NCBI GenBank assembly: GCA_002007465.1
Contig: LNAC01000776.1
Location: 1 to 64,000 of the forward strand
Direction: 5' to 3'
Length of the DNA stretch: 64,000 nt
DNA from: Ailurus styani
Taxonomy: Eukaryota; Chordata; Mammalia; Carnivora; Ailuridae
Below the pieces are notes generated by a model. The model worked only from the letters and a program-made list of their open reading frames with translations, had not been told where the DNA came from and did no database searches. Position numbers and translations under genes: made by a program. Each line of letters begins with the position of its first letter. The first letter of the stretch is position 1. Positions 22,005 to 32,589 of this stretch are shown one piece after another.

Positions 22005-22145
22005 GAATGCTTTGCACATGTTCTCTCATGGACCCCTCATGACAGCTTTCTGGGGCAACCACTCTGTTTAGTCCCAATTTAAAGCTGAGGAAATTAAAGG
22101 TGGAGTCTGACAACCTGACTCGCAAACCCAGGGTCTTAACCATTC
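22005..22145 (-). mobile_element. MIR fragment
   Basis: 'ccaatttaaagctgaggaaattaaaggtggag ... caaacccagggtcttaacca' fits MIR in reverse. Confidence 0.5.
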
Positions 22146-22720
22146 AGAGCAGGCAGGACCCAGGGCCAACATCTCCTCACACCTGACAGAATGACTTTCC
22201 ACACAAGTGAGCTTCCTCACAGAAAGAAGGGGGCATCTAGAACCTTGCTGCACGTGAGCAGGCAGGCAAAGAAAGAAAGAGGTCCCACCTGGAATGCTTC
22301 CTGTGACTGCTCCATTTTCTGGACCAGACACCACCACGGGTTAAGAACCACGGGCTCCTGCGAGGTCAGGATGAAGGCAGTTTCCAGGTAATGAGTTAGA
22401 CTTTCCTCCTATTCCATGTCTCTTTGGGGCTCATCTTTTACTGACTGAGCTGCACTTGGAAATGCCTGCCTCAGCGTCCTTTTGGGCTTCCTGCCGGAGC
22501 AGCCCGCTGCCATGTTCCAGCGAGGAAAGGTTGGGCCAGAGGTGCTGGACTCATTGTCATTCCCTCCATCCTAGGCCTGAAAGAAAAACTCTTTGCCCAA
22601 GGAAAGAGCCAAGCTCTTCACTCAGCAGCTGTCTGGTGCAGAGACCTGTGGCTTTTAAGAGGCCTTATGTTGTCTGAAGTGGGGTTTATTTTCCATCTCT
22701 GCCCAGGTATTAATCCACTT
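22146..22720. other. Unassigned sequence
   Basis: No recognised repeat, exon pair or RNA. A CAG/GTAATG donor-like site lies at 22388 with no convincing partner. Confidence 0.35.
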
Positions 22721-22738
22721 AGGAAATGAGGTGTTTAA

Positions 22739-22938
22739 GGGCGCCTGGGTGGCTCAGTGGGTTAAAGCCTCTGCCTTTGGCTCAGGTCATGACCTCAGGG
22801 TCCTGGGATCGAGCCCCACATGGGGCTCTCTGCTCAGCAGGGAGCCTGCTTCCTCCTCTCTCTCCGCCTACCTCTCAGCCTACTTGTTGTCTCTCTCTCT
22901 CTGTCAAATAAATAAATAAAAATCTTAAAAAAAAAAAA
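22739..22938 (+). mobile_element. SINEC, young subtype
   Basis: GGGCGCCTGGGTGGCTCAGTGGGTTAAAGCC head and CAAATAAATAAATAAAAATC tail plus A-run. TSD AGGAAATGAGGTGTTTAA / AGGAAATGAAGTGTTAAA at 22721-22738 and 22939-22956. Confidence 0.97.
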
Positions 22939-22956
22939 AGGAAATGAAGTGTTAAA

Positions 22957-23429
22957 AGCAATTGCTGGGCCCCTTTGGGCTAACCCAGGGGGTGGCAAAT
23001 CCTTGCTTCTTGCGCCATTTACAAAATATTTTCTTTGTAGTTGTCCTTGAAGCCCAAGTGGGACTAATGGCTTTAACTACCAGCCTACACGGTTCAGAGT
23101 GATTTCCCCATCAGGAAGCCATTGTCGGCTTCCCCAAACACTTAATTGGTAGAGGATGTGAGCAATTCTGAAAGGCCACGCTTCTGTTCCAGTCCCCATC
23201 CGCTGCTCACAGAGGAGCTGGTTTTCAGCAGCAATTTCCATTTCTGCCTCCTTGTGTGCACTAAATCATTTATGGCTCCATTTTTCTTTGGAATAAAAGG
23301 TTTCCTTGGCAATGAGAAAGCATTGTAATCATCACCAGCACCTAAGAAATGGAGTTGGCTTTGCAGTCACAAAGACCAAAGTGCCCCGCGCTGGCATAGT
23401 CACAGAGGAAGAGCATCAGAGCAGTCTTG
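22957..23429. other. Unassigned sequence
   Basis: No gene or repeat family recognised. Confidence 0.35.
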
Positions 23430-23533
23430 GCGAGTGTGTGCTGGTGAAGAGTGCAGTTTCTAAAATCTAGACAGGTTGCTTACTCCTCCAGGACTCCATT
23501 TCCTCATTTGTAAATCGGAGCGATAATGGCATG
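23430..23533 (+). mobile_element. MIR fragment
   Basis: 'gcttactcctccaggactccatttcctcatttgtaaatcggagcgataatggcatgg' fits sense MIR. Confidence 0.6.
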
Positions 23534-23534
23534 G

Positions 23535-24000
23535 ATCTCATGTCACTGCGGCATAACACCACCCCAAAACTCAGCAACGTGAAACAATACACACTTATCT
23601 CATGGTAGGGTCCAAGGATCAGAGACCCAGGTATGACTTAGCTGGGTTTGAGACCCCTTCGGGGTCTCCTACAGGCTCCACTCAAGACGTTGGCACGGGC
23701 TGTAGTCGGTTCTAGGCTGACTAGCGCCATCTGGTGCCAATCTCGTGCCCGTGGTTGTTAGCAGGATTCCCTCTCCTGCAGGCTGTTGGCCACAGGCTGC
23801 TCTCAGTTCTTGCCCAGTGGATGTCTCTCTGGATCCAGAGTGGATCTCTGATCAGAGTGAGCAAGCAGAAAAAGCCAGAAAGAGAGTGCCAGCGAGGAGG
23901 ACATCAATCTTTTATAACCTAGTCTTGGAGATGGCATCCTATCCCTTTTGTTGTTTCCTAGCCACAAGAAGGAAGTCATTAGCTAATTTCAAACATTCTG
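23535..24000 (-). mobile_element. ERVL-MaLR-type LTR (old MLT1-like)
   Basis: 'cactgcggcataacaccaccccaaaactcagcaacgtgaaacaatac', then 'ggatctctgatcagagtgagcaagcag', 'ttttataacctagtcttggagatggcatcc' and 'agaaggaagtcattag'. This follows the order of an old MLT1-like LTR in reverse. Confidence 0.55.
23717..23731 (-). promoter_or_regulatory. CTCF-like motif
   Basis: The minus strand reads GCACCAGATGGCGCT, 14 of 15 matches to the CTCF core. It lies inside the LTR at 23535-24000, so it may be repeat-derived. Confidence 0.4.
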
Positions 24001-24569
24001 AGCTTTTACTCCTAGGTTCTTCAATATCATCTCTAAAATTTAAACAGACGTTCTCCTCCTCAATCACAATGCCTTATGACATCTAAAATAATGAAAATAA
24101 TTCCTTATGTCACTGAAATTCCTGTTTCTATCTTTAAATATTTCCAGTTGACCCTGCCATGTCTCTTGTGCATAGTTTATTGGAACCATGATCAATTAAG
24201 ATCCACGCATTGCATAAATTTGACTATGATATCTTTTAACTCTTGCAATATGTAACACCCTCCTCCCCTTTCTCATGCCACTGATTTTTTTTTTTCATTT
24301 TTCTCCTTCATTGATTTGTTGAAAAGAAAGGAGGCCAGTGGTTTCATCTTCCGGATTTATCTGAGCGTTTCCTTGTGATATCCTTGAATTTTTTCTTCTT
24401 CTATCTCCTGCATGTCTATGTTCCTATAAACGAGATTTAAAGAATTATATTCAGCAAAGTATTTCATCAGTGACACCGTGTCATCCAATTTCTATTTCAC
24501 TAGGGGGCACGTAGTATCTGGTTGTGCCACTGCTAGTGATTTTAAGATTAATCCAAGTGGTGTTTTTAA
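24001..24569. other. AT-rich unassigned sequence
   Basis: No gene or repeat recognised apart from the motif at 24497. Confidence 0.35.
24497..24511 (+). promoter_or_regulatory. CTCF-like motif
   Basis: TCACTAGGGGGCACG has the strong CACTAGGGGGCAC core. 13 of 15 positions match. Confidence 0.45.
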
Positions 24570-25095
24570 AATGTTTATATTACTCCTCCGCTTAGAAACC
24601 TTGGCAGAGCAGCCCATTCCACTTCGGATAAATCCCAGCTTCCTACCATAATCTGGCTCTGGGCTAATTCTTTCCCTGTTTGTCGCTATATCTCAACTGC
24701 AGTGAGCTACCATCCATCCAACTTGCCAAGATCTTTCTCAACTTAGGACCTTTGCACCAACTGCTCGGGACACTCTCTCCCTAGAGCTTTGTGTGGCTGC
24801 TTACTTCTCATCCCTTCTCAACAGCCTTCCTTCCCAAACCACTCTCTAACTCATAACCCTGTTTTATTCGCTTTTGTCACTTACCATAAACAGAAACAAT
24901 TTCATCCTTTTTTGCTTGTGTCTTTCCTTATGTGTTTCTGAGTTTCTCATTTGACTTTCCATACTGGAATGTCAACGCCTCGTGGTCAGGGACCTTGTCA
25001 TGGCTTCTTACCACTGCAACCCAAAACCTGGAACAGTGCTGAACACCTTGTCAATGCTCGATCAATAGTTGTTGAGCAAATAAATGAATCTTACC
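24570..25095 (+). mobile_element. LINE-2 3' region
   Basis: Sense-oriented: 'acctttgcaccaactgctcgggacactctctccc', 'gaatgtcaacgcctcgtggtcagggacc' and 'ggaacagtgctgaacaccttgtcaatgctcgatcaatagttgttgagcaaataaatgaa', which is the L2 terminus. Confidence 0.8.
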
Positions 25096-25323
25096 AGGTG
25101 GTTTCTATTACAATACAGCGCTCAGGCACCTATCTGCTGAGACTAAAATTGCACTCATCCCCATTTGTACTTCTGGGGTTTGGGTTTTTTGTTTTGCTTT
25201 GGTGTACTAATGTCTTTGGAGGAGTGTATAATGCTTTCCTACCAGACCATTGCTCTCCAAAGTGCGTCGTAAAACCCGGAAGTTTTGGCGATACCTGCAA
25301 CCTTGTCAGAGTGCGGAATCTTA

Positions 25324-25524
25324 TGCCGGAGCCTGGGTGGCTCAGTAGGTTACAGGCCCGCCTTCCACTCAGGGTCAGGATCCCAGCATCCCGCGGGCGA
25401 CTCCCAGCAGGGACCCCGCTTCTCCCTTTCCCTCTGCTCCTCCCCCGCTGCCCCTCCCCCCACGCTCGTGCTCACTCTCAAATAAAGAAATAAAGTCTTT
25501 TTTTCTGTTGTTTTGTTTGTTTAA
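25324..25524 (+). mobile_element. SINEC, divergent older copy
   Basis: GAGCCTGGGTGGCTCAGTAGGTTACAGG head and CACTCTCAAATAAAGAAATAAAG tail. Candidate TSD TGCGGAATCTTA / TGCAGAATCTTA (25312-25323 and 25525-25536). The body is GC-rich with many substitutions. Confidence 0.88.
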
Positions 25525-25920
25525 TGCAGAATCTTAAGCCCCAGCACAAATCTGTTGAACCAGATGCCGTGTCCGCGTTTTCAAATCTGAGAAGCCCTGG
25601 TCTGCTGTGTTTCTCCTGCCCAGCCGGGTCTCCAGCTACACCCGATCACTGCCACTGTGAAGCCTTAATGGCCCATCCCCAGGAAGCAGCTTCTGGTGCC
25701 TCCTGAACTATTTACCTAAGGGCTCATCTCCCAGGACTCCTTCCCTCCGGTCTCGTTCTGTTTATAAATCTTGAAGCTGAAATGTAAACCACGTTGAAAC
25801 TCTTCCCCCAGGGCCTGCATGTCCTGGCAAGACTTTACATTTGCCGCTATCTCTTGACCTATCTTAGGCAAACAGTTTTAAACGTTTTCACTCGTGGCTT
25901 GGGTTTAGCTTTTCCTTTCA
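25525..25920. other. Unassigned sequence
   Basis: No recognised repeat or gene. It precedes the CpG-dense island. Confidence 0.35.
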
Positions 25921-26291
25921 TCTCGCCTGGTAACAGATCGAGGCCAGCGTTTATTTGGAAAGCATGAAGGCTTCGCGGTATTTCTTAACCATGGGTTGAA
26001 GTGGCCGAGCACCGCGCCGCGGAACTGGGGTTTGATCCTGTGCGGCCTGAGCGCCAAGCCCGGGCTGGAAACCTTTAGCAGCCCCATGCGCACAGGGTGC
26101 TTTACAAAAGCGCTCTTTGTCCGCGCTTTTATTCATTGCTTCCTTCATTGGAAAGGCCTGTGAGGATGGCTTTGCGTGGGAGACTTCATGGGGGTGCGGA
26201 GGTGGCGCAAAAACTCTAGATGTCAAGCGGAAGGCCCGGAAAGTCAGGGGCCCAGGACTGTCGCCGGACCCTTCCGTCAGACTTTGTTCAG
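25921..26291. promoter_or_regulatory. Small CpG island, possible promoter
   Basis: By hand count about 26 CpGs occur in 371 bp, near what base composition alone would give, where most mammalian DNA is strongly depleted. The core GCCGAGCACCGCGCCGCGG is at 26005-26023. No TE explains it. No TATA box or clear first exon was identified on either strand. It could be the promoter of an unseen transcript or an orphan island used as an enhancer. Confidence 0.5.
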
Positions 26292-26394
26292 TATGTTGGC
26301 GGTGTTCCACACTGCCAGGGGACCTCAGTCTCTCAGGATGTACTAGTAAGAGCTCAGGAATCCTGCAGGACCTCAGGGAAAAAGTATTCACCTC

Positions 26395-26545
26395 CACTTA
26401 GCATTTTCCTGAGCATTTGCTCTGTGCTGCACGTGGCCCTGAGGCCTGCAAACACAGCAGGGGGGACTGACATCACAATACCATTCTTCTGGAACTTACA
26501 TCCTAGTGGGAGATAAATGAGATCAACAACAACTGAAGGACTTGG
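26395..26545 (-). mobile_element. LINE-2 3' fragment
   Basis: 'cctgagcatttgctctgtgctgcacgtggccctgaggcc ... tctggaacttacatcctagtgggagata' fits L2 in reverse. Confidence 0.6.
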
Positions 26546-27560
26546 TGGTTTGTGGGTCCAGAAAAGACTATTCTGAAGTGTATCTTGACTTCAGAAATTA
26601 ACAACTCGTTGAAGTCACATGTTAAAAAAGCAAGGGTTTAATTTAAGCTCAGTTTATCCATCTACTTTTAAGTTGGAAATCCGTGAGCCATCATGTTTAA
26701 GGGCCATTTGAAAAATGTTTGATTGCATTTGCAAACTTAATTAAGCTACATTTATAAATTCTGTGTATTCAGTTTCATTTTTTTAGTAGCTCATTTGTGT
26801 TATTGACAAATCTTCCTAGGTGCTTAAGTAATTTTTATAAACCTATTAAATTAAGCTAATAAGTATGGTGATCCTTAAAACAGCTTAATGTTCTAACTTT
26901 ATATATAAACTTACTAGGATTTCAAATTAAAATCCTAAGTCAAGATCAATTACCCAATTACATATTTTAAATGGCTGTTACTAGGCTGATCTGTTCCTGT
27001 AACAGATCAAATTGCTGTAAACAAAAGAAGCATATAAAACACACATTTTACTACTGAAATATTTAAAATGTAAATGTTAATACTATGGATTCCGTTATCT
27101 CAAACATTTTTATAATTAGTCGTACATTTCCTAAGGGTAGTAATATGCTGAACCTTTAAGGGACAATGACATCAACCCCATTCAGGTTTACGGAGTATGA
27201 TGACCAGAAATAGCTAGGCAATGAAGGTGTCATGTGACACCTGAACCCCTTTCTCAGAGTTGCCTACAGAAGAAGGTGGTGGCTTAGCTTATGTCCTTTA
27301 GATTCACGTCATTCATGCCTCTTCACCCAGATGGCCACATTGTTGATTTCAAATTTCCTCCACTTGACAGATAAGTACATCTATTCCTAGGTCTAAAAGA
27401 CGTGTGAACTTGACCAAAATCTGGCTTTGTTTGCTTTTTCTTTTTTCTTTTCCCTCCATAATCTTAAAGCCATGCAACACTTACAGATTTCTAATTACAC
27501 TGTGGATATCTCTCAGAGCAATATGGAATTTTTAAGCAAAATGTCCAAGATCATTCTGTT
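26546..27560. other. AT-rich unassigned block
   Basis: Homogeneous AT-rich DNA with no gene. The part at 26840-27140 loosely resembles 18870-19110. Confidence 0.35.
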
Positions 27561-27639
27561 GACAAGAAGTGCCATTGGAAGAGGAGAAAAAGAAGGCAGA
27601 GAAGAGGGGTTAGAAAGCGAGGGGTGGGTGTATAGGGTG

Positions 27640-28330
27640 GTCTGAGATGGCCTGGGGAAGGGACATTGGATTGGAGACAGAATGATGAAAGGGATAAAGC
27701 CATGCAGATATCTGGCAAGGTGGAGGGAAGGGTAGATGCAAAGGCCCTGAGGTAGTGTGCTTGGCATTTTGAAAGAATAGCAGGGAATCCAGGGTTCTAG
27801 TTGGTTGTGTACATGGGGCGGGGGGAGTGAGAAGAGATGAAGTCAGAGAAATGGCCAGGATGAGATGGGGTCCCTCATATGTTATCGACCAGCGTAGGGA
27901 TCTTAAATTCTATTCTGAATCAGCTAGGAAGCCATTGGACCTGGTTCAGCTTTTCAAAAGCTTTCTCTGGCTACCAGTTGGAAAATAGAATGTAGTGTGA
28001 CAGGGGTTAAACCAGATACCCAGTGAAGAAGCAGTTCTTTAAATAGTCCCATCTGGCACTCACTTTGGCAGCACATATACTAAACTTGGCACCACACAGA
28101 GAAGGTTCGCATGGCCCCTGCATAAGGATAGCATGCAAAACATCTAGAAAGCACAGTGGCCTCTGGTACCAGTGGAAATTGTGCTAAGTGACTGGATTAC
28201 CAGCACATTTTTGAGGTGGTGCCAACACGGTCGGATGAGGGATGGGAGACCAGGAGAGGACCGGAGGAGAGCAAAGTAATGGGAAGAGTGAGGGGCCAGA
28301 TTCACAGAGGCGTGAAGTAGCAGGTGGAGT
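27640..28330 (-). mobile_element. Probable LINE-2, split by the U6 pseudogene
   Basis: 'atgcaaaggccctgaggtagtg', 'ttaaattctattctgaatcagctaggaagccattgg' and, after the insert, 'gactggattaccagcacatttttgagg' follow the order of an L2-class relic in reverse orientation. Diverged, so the family is moderately sure. Confidence 0.45.
28055..28155 (+). pseudogene. U6 spliceosomal snRNA pseudogene
   Basis: CACTCACTTTGGCAGCACATATACTAAACTTGG, then ACAGAGAAGGTTCGCATGGCCCCTGCATAAGGATAGCATGCAAA follows U6 closely. The ACAGAGA box is intact. The 3' end (after GCAAA) is decayed, with no terminal T-run. U6 normally base-pairs with U4 and with the 5' splice site. This copy lacks the upstream Pol III elements (TATA, PSE) at the usual distances as far as I can see, so it is a dispersed copy. 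Confidence 0.93.
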
Positions 28331-28854
28331 GGTGGCCGTCAGGAGTTCAGTTGAGGGCTCATCAAGGAGCAGCTGGACACATGACCTGGGAGCCCAAGGG
28401 GGAGGCTGGAACCATCCTGGGTGCCAACTCTGATCCCCACTTAAACTCCAGATTGAATGTCCACCTGCTCTTTGACACATCCCTGGATGTCTACGGGGCA
28501 TCTCTGCCTCTCCGCAAAAAAAATCATTATTATGGATAAGCACTAGCCGTCAGGAGCGTCTGGCAGGGTTGGGGGAGAAGAGGAAAGGGGGCAGAGAAAA
28601 GGAAGTACATGGTATATTCTTCTAGGAAAAGTAAGTAACACCGTCTGGGTGGCTTTGCGGGACGTTTTGCTGCTTTTACATTGCAAATTTAAAGGTTAAT
28701 GTACCCCCACCAAAGTTCCAGCTCATGGTTGATCTAACTTGAGTAAAATGCTGTGGATGTATATAGTCCAAGGATCTGAGATCACAACATGGGCGAGAAT
28801 CCCCTGACTTGACTTCTTCCAGTGTTTACTGAGTGCCTCCCCCACGCAAGCTAG
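28331..28854. other. Unassigned sequence
   Basis: No recognised gene or repeat. An A-rich run occurs at 28515-28525. Confidence 0.35.
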
Positions 28855-29140
28855 TTCTCGCTAGTTCCCTATAGCTGCCGTAGCAGATGACCGCAGGCTG
28901 GGTGGTTTAACACAGCAGAAATATATTCTCTCGGGGTACTTCAAGCCAGGAGTCAGAAATCCAGCTGTCAGCAGGGCCTCTAGGAGCAAACCCTTCCTTG
29001 TGTCTTCTTCTAGCTTCCAGTAGCTGCTCGCCTCCCCTGTGGCTTGGATCACTCCAGTCTCTGTATCCATCTTCACATGATCTTCTCTGTTTCTGTGACT
29101 TCTCTTCTGTCCCTCAGAAGGACACTTGTTGTTGGATTCA

Positions 29141-29648
29141 GGTATAGTACAGACTAAAAGTCTTTGTCCCCCCGTCCCCAAAGGTCATATGTTGAAATCT
29201 AATCCCCAGTGTGATAATATTAGGAGATGGGGCCTTCTGGAGGTGATGAGGTCATGAGAGCAGGGCCTTCATATATGGGGTGAGGGCCCTTGTAAAAGAC
29301 CCCAGAGAGATTCCCTCATCCCTTCCACCATGTGAGGACACTGTGATGAGGTGGCTCCCTGTGAACCAGGAAGCAGGCTCCCACCAGACCCCAAATCTGC
29401 CAGGACATTGATCTTGGACTTCCCAGCCTCCAGAGCTTTGAGAAGCAAATGTTTGTGTGTAGAAGCCACCCAGTTTGTGGTGTGTAGTATGTGCTGTGTG
29501 TGTTAAGATTTTATTTTTGAGTCGTCTCTAGACCCAACTCAGGGCTTGATCCCACAACTCTGAGATCAAGCATTGCACGCTCCACTGACTGAGCCAGCCA
29601 TGATACCAGTCATGGTATCTTTGCCATAGCAACCTGAGTAGATTAAAA
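29141..29648 (+). mobile_element. ERVL-MaLR LTR (MST/MLT1-type) nested in the outer LTR
   Basis: 'aaaggtcatatgttgaaatctaatccccagtgtgataatattaggagatggggcc', 'ccaccatgtgaggacac', 'gatcttggacttcccagcctccagagctttgagaagcaaatg' and 'gccatagcaacctgagtagattaaaaca' form a nearly full LTR in sense orientation. Confidence 0.8.
29503..29600 (-). mobile_element. SINEC fragment, innermost of the nest
   Basis: TAAGATTTTATTTTTGAG...AGGGCTTGATCCCACAACTCTGAGATCAAGCATTGC...CTGACTGAGCCAGCCA. It is about half length, with the central SINE body deleted. Confidence 0.8.
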
Positions 29649-29854
29649 CAAGTTTCCACCCACATAATCCAGGAAGATCGCATCTGGACATTAAATTAAT
29701 TACATCTGCCAACACCCTTTATCCACCTAAGGTCCCATTCACAGGCTCTGGGGATTAGAACATGGACATGTCTTCAGGCAGAGTACCATCAATCCGCTGA
29801 ATTTGGCTAATATTGCAGAGGAAAAGATGTAACCTCTTCACACACTCATGTACC

Positions 29855-29985
29855 GATTAATTAATTCAGGAAATATTTACTGAGCAGATTACAAGACAGG
29901 GCCCTGCATGTGGCATTGCACACCGAGGTCAAGATAATAAGCAAAGGACAGAGACCTCCCAGCCTTGTTAGGGAAACAGGATAAA
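29855..29985 (-). mobile_element. LINE-2 3' end
   Basis: 'attaattcaggaaatatttactgagcagattacaagacagggccctgcatgtgg' fits L2 in reverse. Confidence 0.6.
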
Positions 29986-30139
29986 AAAAACTCAGCTCAC
30001 CTGAAGCATTCATGGTGTCCTCATTATATTGATATATATTTTTTTAATGTACATAATACATATACATTATATAAATCCTACCAATTAGTTAGTAATTAAC
30101 ACCAATTAATAATATACCTACCAATTACTTCCACCTGGA

Positions 30140-30255
30140 AAGTAACTATGTTTCCATTTACAGTCATTGAAACTGGCTCAGGGAAGTGAAATCACTTTCA
30201 CAGGGTGATGAACCGTCGGTGTTAGAGTCAGGATTTAAACCCAGGTGTGCCCAAA
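30140..30255 (-). mobile_element. MIR fragment
   Basis: 'ttacagtcattgaaactggctcagggaagtgaaatcactttcacagggtgatgaa ... gtcaggatttaaacccaggtgtg' fits MIR in reverse. Confidence 0.65.
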
Positions 30256-30320
30256 CTGGGGGAGGAGGGGAATGTTCTTCGAATCTTCTGGTCAGCCGCT
30301 TTGGGGAAGCACTCACTTTT

Positions 30321-30526
30321 TTTTTTTTTAAAGATTTTATTTATTTATTTGACACAGAGAGATTGAGATTACAAGTAGGCAGAGAGGCAGGCAGAGAGAG
30401 AGGAGAGAGGAGGAAGCAAGCTCCCTGCTGAGCAGAGAGCCCGTTGTGGGCCTCGATCCCAGGACCCTGGGATCATGACCTGAGCTGAAAGCAGAACCTT
30501 TAACCCACTGAGCCACCCAGGCGCCC
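30321..30526 (-). mobile_element. SINEC, young subtype
   Basis: T-run and AAAGATTTTATTTATTTATTTGACACAG on the left, AACCCACTGAGCCACCCAGGCGCCC on the right. Perfect TSD GGAAGCACTCACTTTT (30305-30320 and 30527-30542). Confidence 0.97.
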
Positions 30527-30542
30527 GGAAGCACTCACTTTT

Positions 30543-32156
30543 ATAATGTGCAAGGCCCAGTGGTCTCAGAGCCTTCAGTCCTATTAAACAGCATGAGAGT
30601 GACAATGCATCTGAGACTCCATGACCCAGACTCTGTGTTTCCTAAGAGTGTTACCCTTCGTGCGTGGGATCTGAAGAAGAGCAATCGCTGTAACTGATTA
30701 TCATTAGATGCAGCCTGGAGTTGCCAACCAGGACTTTGGAACCTAGTTAGAAATGGGGCTTTCAGTTATACTTACTACTTGGTAAGACAGTAGGAATTCT
30801 TTTTTATTTTACTTGATCTCCCATGGCTGATGGAAGCAGTCAGGTGGCACGCAGGAGACGTAGGTACCCTCTGGCAACACCGCCTCCGGGCTGAGTGGTC
30901 CAAGGCAGCATCGCTTCTAACCACTGAACCCCAGGTTCCTCAGCAGTCAGGTGAATGTACTAGGTGATCCTGGAGGTTCCCTCTTCCTCTGGAGTGTTGT
31001 AACGACAAGGCTAAATGTTTAGTGCTAATTATATTTGTTAGGATATTTGTTCTGTATGGCTGGGCTTAGTTTACGTTTTTTTATGAGACAGATGAATGAG
31101 GTTAATAAGAATAGATAATTTAAAAAAATACTGGATTCCCAGAAGGCATTTTACTGTGAATTTAATTATGGAAAGTGCTAATTGTATCACTCGAAGACTT
31201 GAAAGTTGTCCAATTGTTTCATGCACAAGTAAGGGACAGCTTTTCCTAAGTTAGCCTCAGTTCTAAACTAGTACCAGAGATGCAGAATTGTTACTTTCTT
31301 GCCATGAAAAGAAAGAGAATGCCAGTCCATTGGCATACTTGATCTCTTTCTTGGTCTTTAGCAAATTAATGTCTCTACGACAGAAAGGAAATATACATTT
31401 TTAAATAGCTCCACTATTATCCACCTACCGTATGCTCTCACTCTAGGGCTGTCACGGGCCTGTATGGCCTCTTTGTTACAGATTAGCCAAAGGCACCCTC
31501 TTTGGGTGAGCAGGTGGTTCTGCATCTGCATGGGTATGATTTGGCAACTGGAGCTTGGAATGAATTGTAACAGTCTCTACTCATGGCCTTGGCTCTTTGT
31601 GCAGTGCACACACTGCCTCCACTGAACAAAGGCAGCCCGTCCTAGCTCAATCACTTAAACTCTTCCTACTCCCCCCAGGAAGTGGCCTATCTTTACTTTT
31701 AAAAAGCCCATGATCACTGCTGATCACTGCTTTGAAGATAGTTTCATTTGAGATTGCAGGCAGAGGGCCTTAGAATATCTGAGGGCCTTGGATTAGGAGA
31801 GAGAATGACACTTTTGAGAAACAGAGAAAAGCCATCTGGCTAAGATTAGGCAACAAGGGAGAGAAGTTAGGAGACAAGATCTAGAGATAGATAGAGGTCA
31901 TCCTTTAATTTCAAGGCCATTGGTGAGGGGCTTCTTCCTAAAAACAACAGGACTCTGTGACTGTTATCAGCACTGAATGGTTTAAACAGATCCAACTGGT
32001 TGCTCTGTAGAGAATAAATTATAGGAAGCCAGGATGGCTTGGGCAAGGGTGATGTTGGAGAAGGAGGAGTGGATTTTAGAGATCTTTTTAAAGTAGCATT
32101 ACACAGGAATGGTGATGGGTGGGGTTGAGAGCTTTGGGGTAAGTTCAAAGGTAGTA
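30543..32156. other. Long unassigned stretch
   Basis: 1.6 kb with no SINEC and no gene. The composition is mixed. No known repeat family was recognised with confidence. Confidence 0.35.
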
Positions 32157-32170
32157 AAATGGCTTCCGTG

Positions 32171-32374
32171 GGGCGCCTGGGTGGCTCAGTGGGTTAAAGG
32201 TTCTGCTTTCAGCTCAGGTCATGATCCCAGGGTCCTGGGATGGAGGCCCACATAGGGCTTTCTGCTCAGCAGGGAGCCTGCTTCCTCCTCTCTCCTCTCT
32301 CTCTGCTTGCCTCTCTGCCTACTTGTAATCTCTCTCTCTGTGTCAATTGAATAAATAAAAAATCTTTTTAAAAA
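32171..32374 (+). mobile_element. SINEC, young subtype
   Basis: GGGCGCCTGGGTGGCTCAGTGGGTTAAAGG head, TC-rich tract, then AATAAATAAAAAATC tail. TSD AAATGGCTTCCGTG / AAATGGCTTCCATG (32157-32170 and 32375-32388). Confidence 0.97.
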
Positions 32375-32394
32375 AAATGGCTTCCATGACACTT

Positions 32395-32588
32395 GGAGGC
32401 GCCAGGCACCGTTCTAAGCACTCTACACATATTAGTTGATTTACTCTGTGGAGGAGGGACTATTCTTTTCCTCCCTTTATGTAGAAGAGGAACTTGAAGA
32501 ACAGAAAGATTAAGTAACTTGCCCCATGTCCCACAGCAGAGTTGGGATGCCAAGCCTGAGAGTCTGAGCTTTTAAGTTCTTGCTGTAA
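32395..32588 (-). mobile_element. MIR SINE
   Basis: 'ggcgccaggcaccgttctaagcactctacacatattag ... aggaacttgaagaacagaaagattaagtaacttgcccc' is MIR in reverse. Confidence 0.8.
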
Positions 32589-32589
32589 A

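Larger units (their letters stand above)
28855..29830 (-). mobile_element. ERVL-MaLR LTR, outer element of a nest
   Basis: The left part 28855-29140 ('agttccctatagctgccgtagcagatgaccgcaggctgggtggtttaacacagcagaaatat') and the right part from ~29650 ('aattaattacatctgccaacacccttt ... ggttcccattcacagg' type) belong to one minus-oriented LTR. They are separated by another LTR in the opposite direction. Confidence 0.7.

Noticed and set aside
24951..25493. 180-codon plus-strand open frame
   Set aside because: It begins in an L2 terminus and ends in a SINEC, so it is a chance frame through two repeats.
28055..28155. Functional U6 snRNA gene
   Set aside because: The 3' end is decayed, there is no terminal T-run, and no proximal element or TATA box was seen upstream.
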